Part shown: positions 63,720-64,000 of the stretch, piece by piece
Numbering within the stretch: position 1 is the stretch's first letter
How the letters are laid out: each line of letters opens with the position of its first letter
Origin: JANQPX01 sp041398025
GTDB taxonomy: Bacteria; Pseudomonadota; Alphaproteobacteria; Geminicoccales; Geminicoccaceae
DNA: 64,000 bases
Assembly: GCA_041398025.1 (NCBI GenBank)
Contig: JAWKVM010000015.1
Span: 170,038 to 234,037, forward strand
Direction: 5' to 3'
The notes under the pieces: model-generated
Seen by the model: only the letters and a program-made list of their open reading frames with translations
What the model was told of the DNA's origin: nothing
The model's database searches: none
Translations under genes and position numbers: made by a program

Positions 63720-63852
63720 CGCTTCGACCTTGCAGTGGCAGAAAAACAGACGAGTCCCGTTGATAATGGCTTGCAACCTCAAGTTCATTTGAGCAAAGTG
63801 CGCGAGCTTCGGGAGGTCTATGTCGTAACTCAGATTTGGTGATTGATCAGTC

Positions 63853-64000
63853 TTGACGGACCTAGCGGCCGCATCCAGCGCGAAAATCAAGACCAAGCCT
63901 CGGCGCAGGCTCAAGGAGACCTGGCTTCTCGCCGCCCTCGACCTGGTCATCATCTATTCCTGCTTCGCCATCGGCCGGACCACCAACTGGGTCCTGAACG
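63853..64000 (+). CDS. Partial membrane protein (N-terminal 49 residues)
   Basis: From TTG 63853 the frame is open to the right edge; an in-frame stop lies 9 bp upstream, so no earlier start is possible except non-standard codons. The product has a basic N-terminus (SAKIKTKPRRRLKETW) and a membrane segment beginning LLAALDLVIIYSCFAIG. Its place downstream of gmd and fcl suggests a polysaccharide assembly or glycosyltransferase membrane protein, but the visible part does not identify it. Confidence 0.5.
   Translation, partial: MTDLAAASSAKIKTKPRRRLKETWLLAALDLVIIYSCFAIGRTTNWVLN

Noticed and set aside
63705..63953. An 82-codon minus frame at the right edge
   Set aside because: It overlaps the better-supported + strand membrane protein start and has no signal or family pattern.

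Overview
This is a GC-rich chromosomal segment from an alphaproteobacterium, probably of Rhodospirillales type. The evidence is gene content and order: maf-aroE-coaE, secB/fxsA diverging from tim44-mltA with smr downstream, TPR(yfgM)-bamB-der, a MarR-OmpR-EnvZ set (PetP/PetR-like) beside ilvE, and flgFGAH diverging from fliL-DUF6468-motE-large TPR protein. About 60 protein genes are supported. No rRNA, tRNA or CRISPR array was recognised.

Layout. 1-1.1 kb: an AT-richer edge with an acidic partial gene and a membrane-anchored nuclease-fold protein lacking catalytic residues. 1.2-6.3 kb: a probable D-apionate lactonase with an acyl-CoA synthetase, then a HELAH metallopeptidase-like protein. 6.3-7.3 kb: a decayed IS481-type transposase and a DUF1127 gene. 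7.2-16.2 kb: der, bamB, yfgM-like TPR, thpR, an orphan MHYT histidine kinase, yjbR, coaE, aroE, maf. 16.6-30.5 kb: two-component system with a frameshifted MarR gene, ilvE, LysM protein, LOG protein, secB, phosphatase, fxsA, tim44-like gene, mltA, a lutABC cassette, smr, GNAT. 30.5-44.1 kb: apaG, trkH, terB-like gene, lipoproteins, an operator-flanked promoter driving two secreted proteins (one DUF2145), DUF2157 protein, SGNH hydrolase, alaS, phytanoyl-CoA dioxygenase. 44.2-52.7 kb: flagellar genes. 52.7-61.2 kb: prmC, UPF0173 hydrolase, GNAT, a degenerate ABC ATPase, psd-pssA-CDP-alcohol transferase, acyl-CoA ligase, EamA exporter. 61.5-64 kb: gmd and fcl (GDP-L-fucose supply) and the start of a membrane protein.

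The most unusual signal is a dispersed element present three times (16.3, 34.8 and 42.9 kb). It is an 80 bp class palindrome with 24 bp arms. In all three copies each arm keeps a GANTC site, and a TTAN-N7-TTAACC motif sits 22-23 bp from one end. The motif resembles the CtrA box and GANTC is the CcrM methylation site, so a cell-cycle-linked role is possible, but that is inference. Other points worth checking are the ABC ATPase with altered Walker A, signature and Walker B residues; the MarR frameshift whose restored frame ends in an ATGA overlap with the response regulator; the paired TGAAC-N3-GTTCA operators around a strong promoter; the absence of fliM between fliL and DUF6468; and lutABC fitted by a 4 bp overlap in front of smr.
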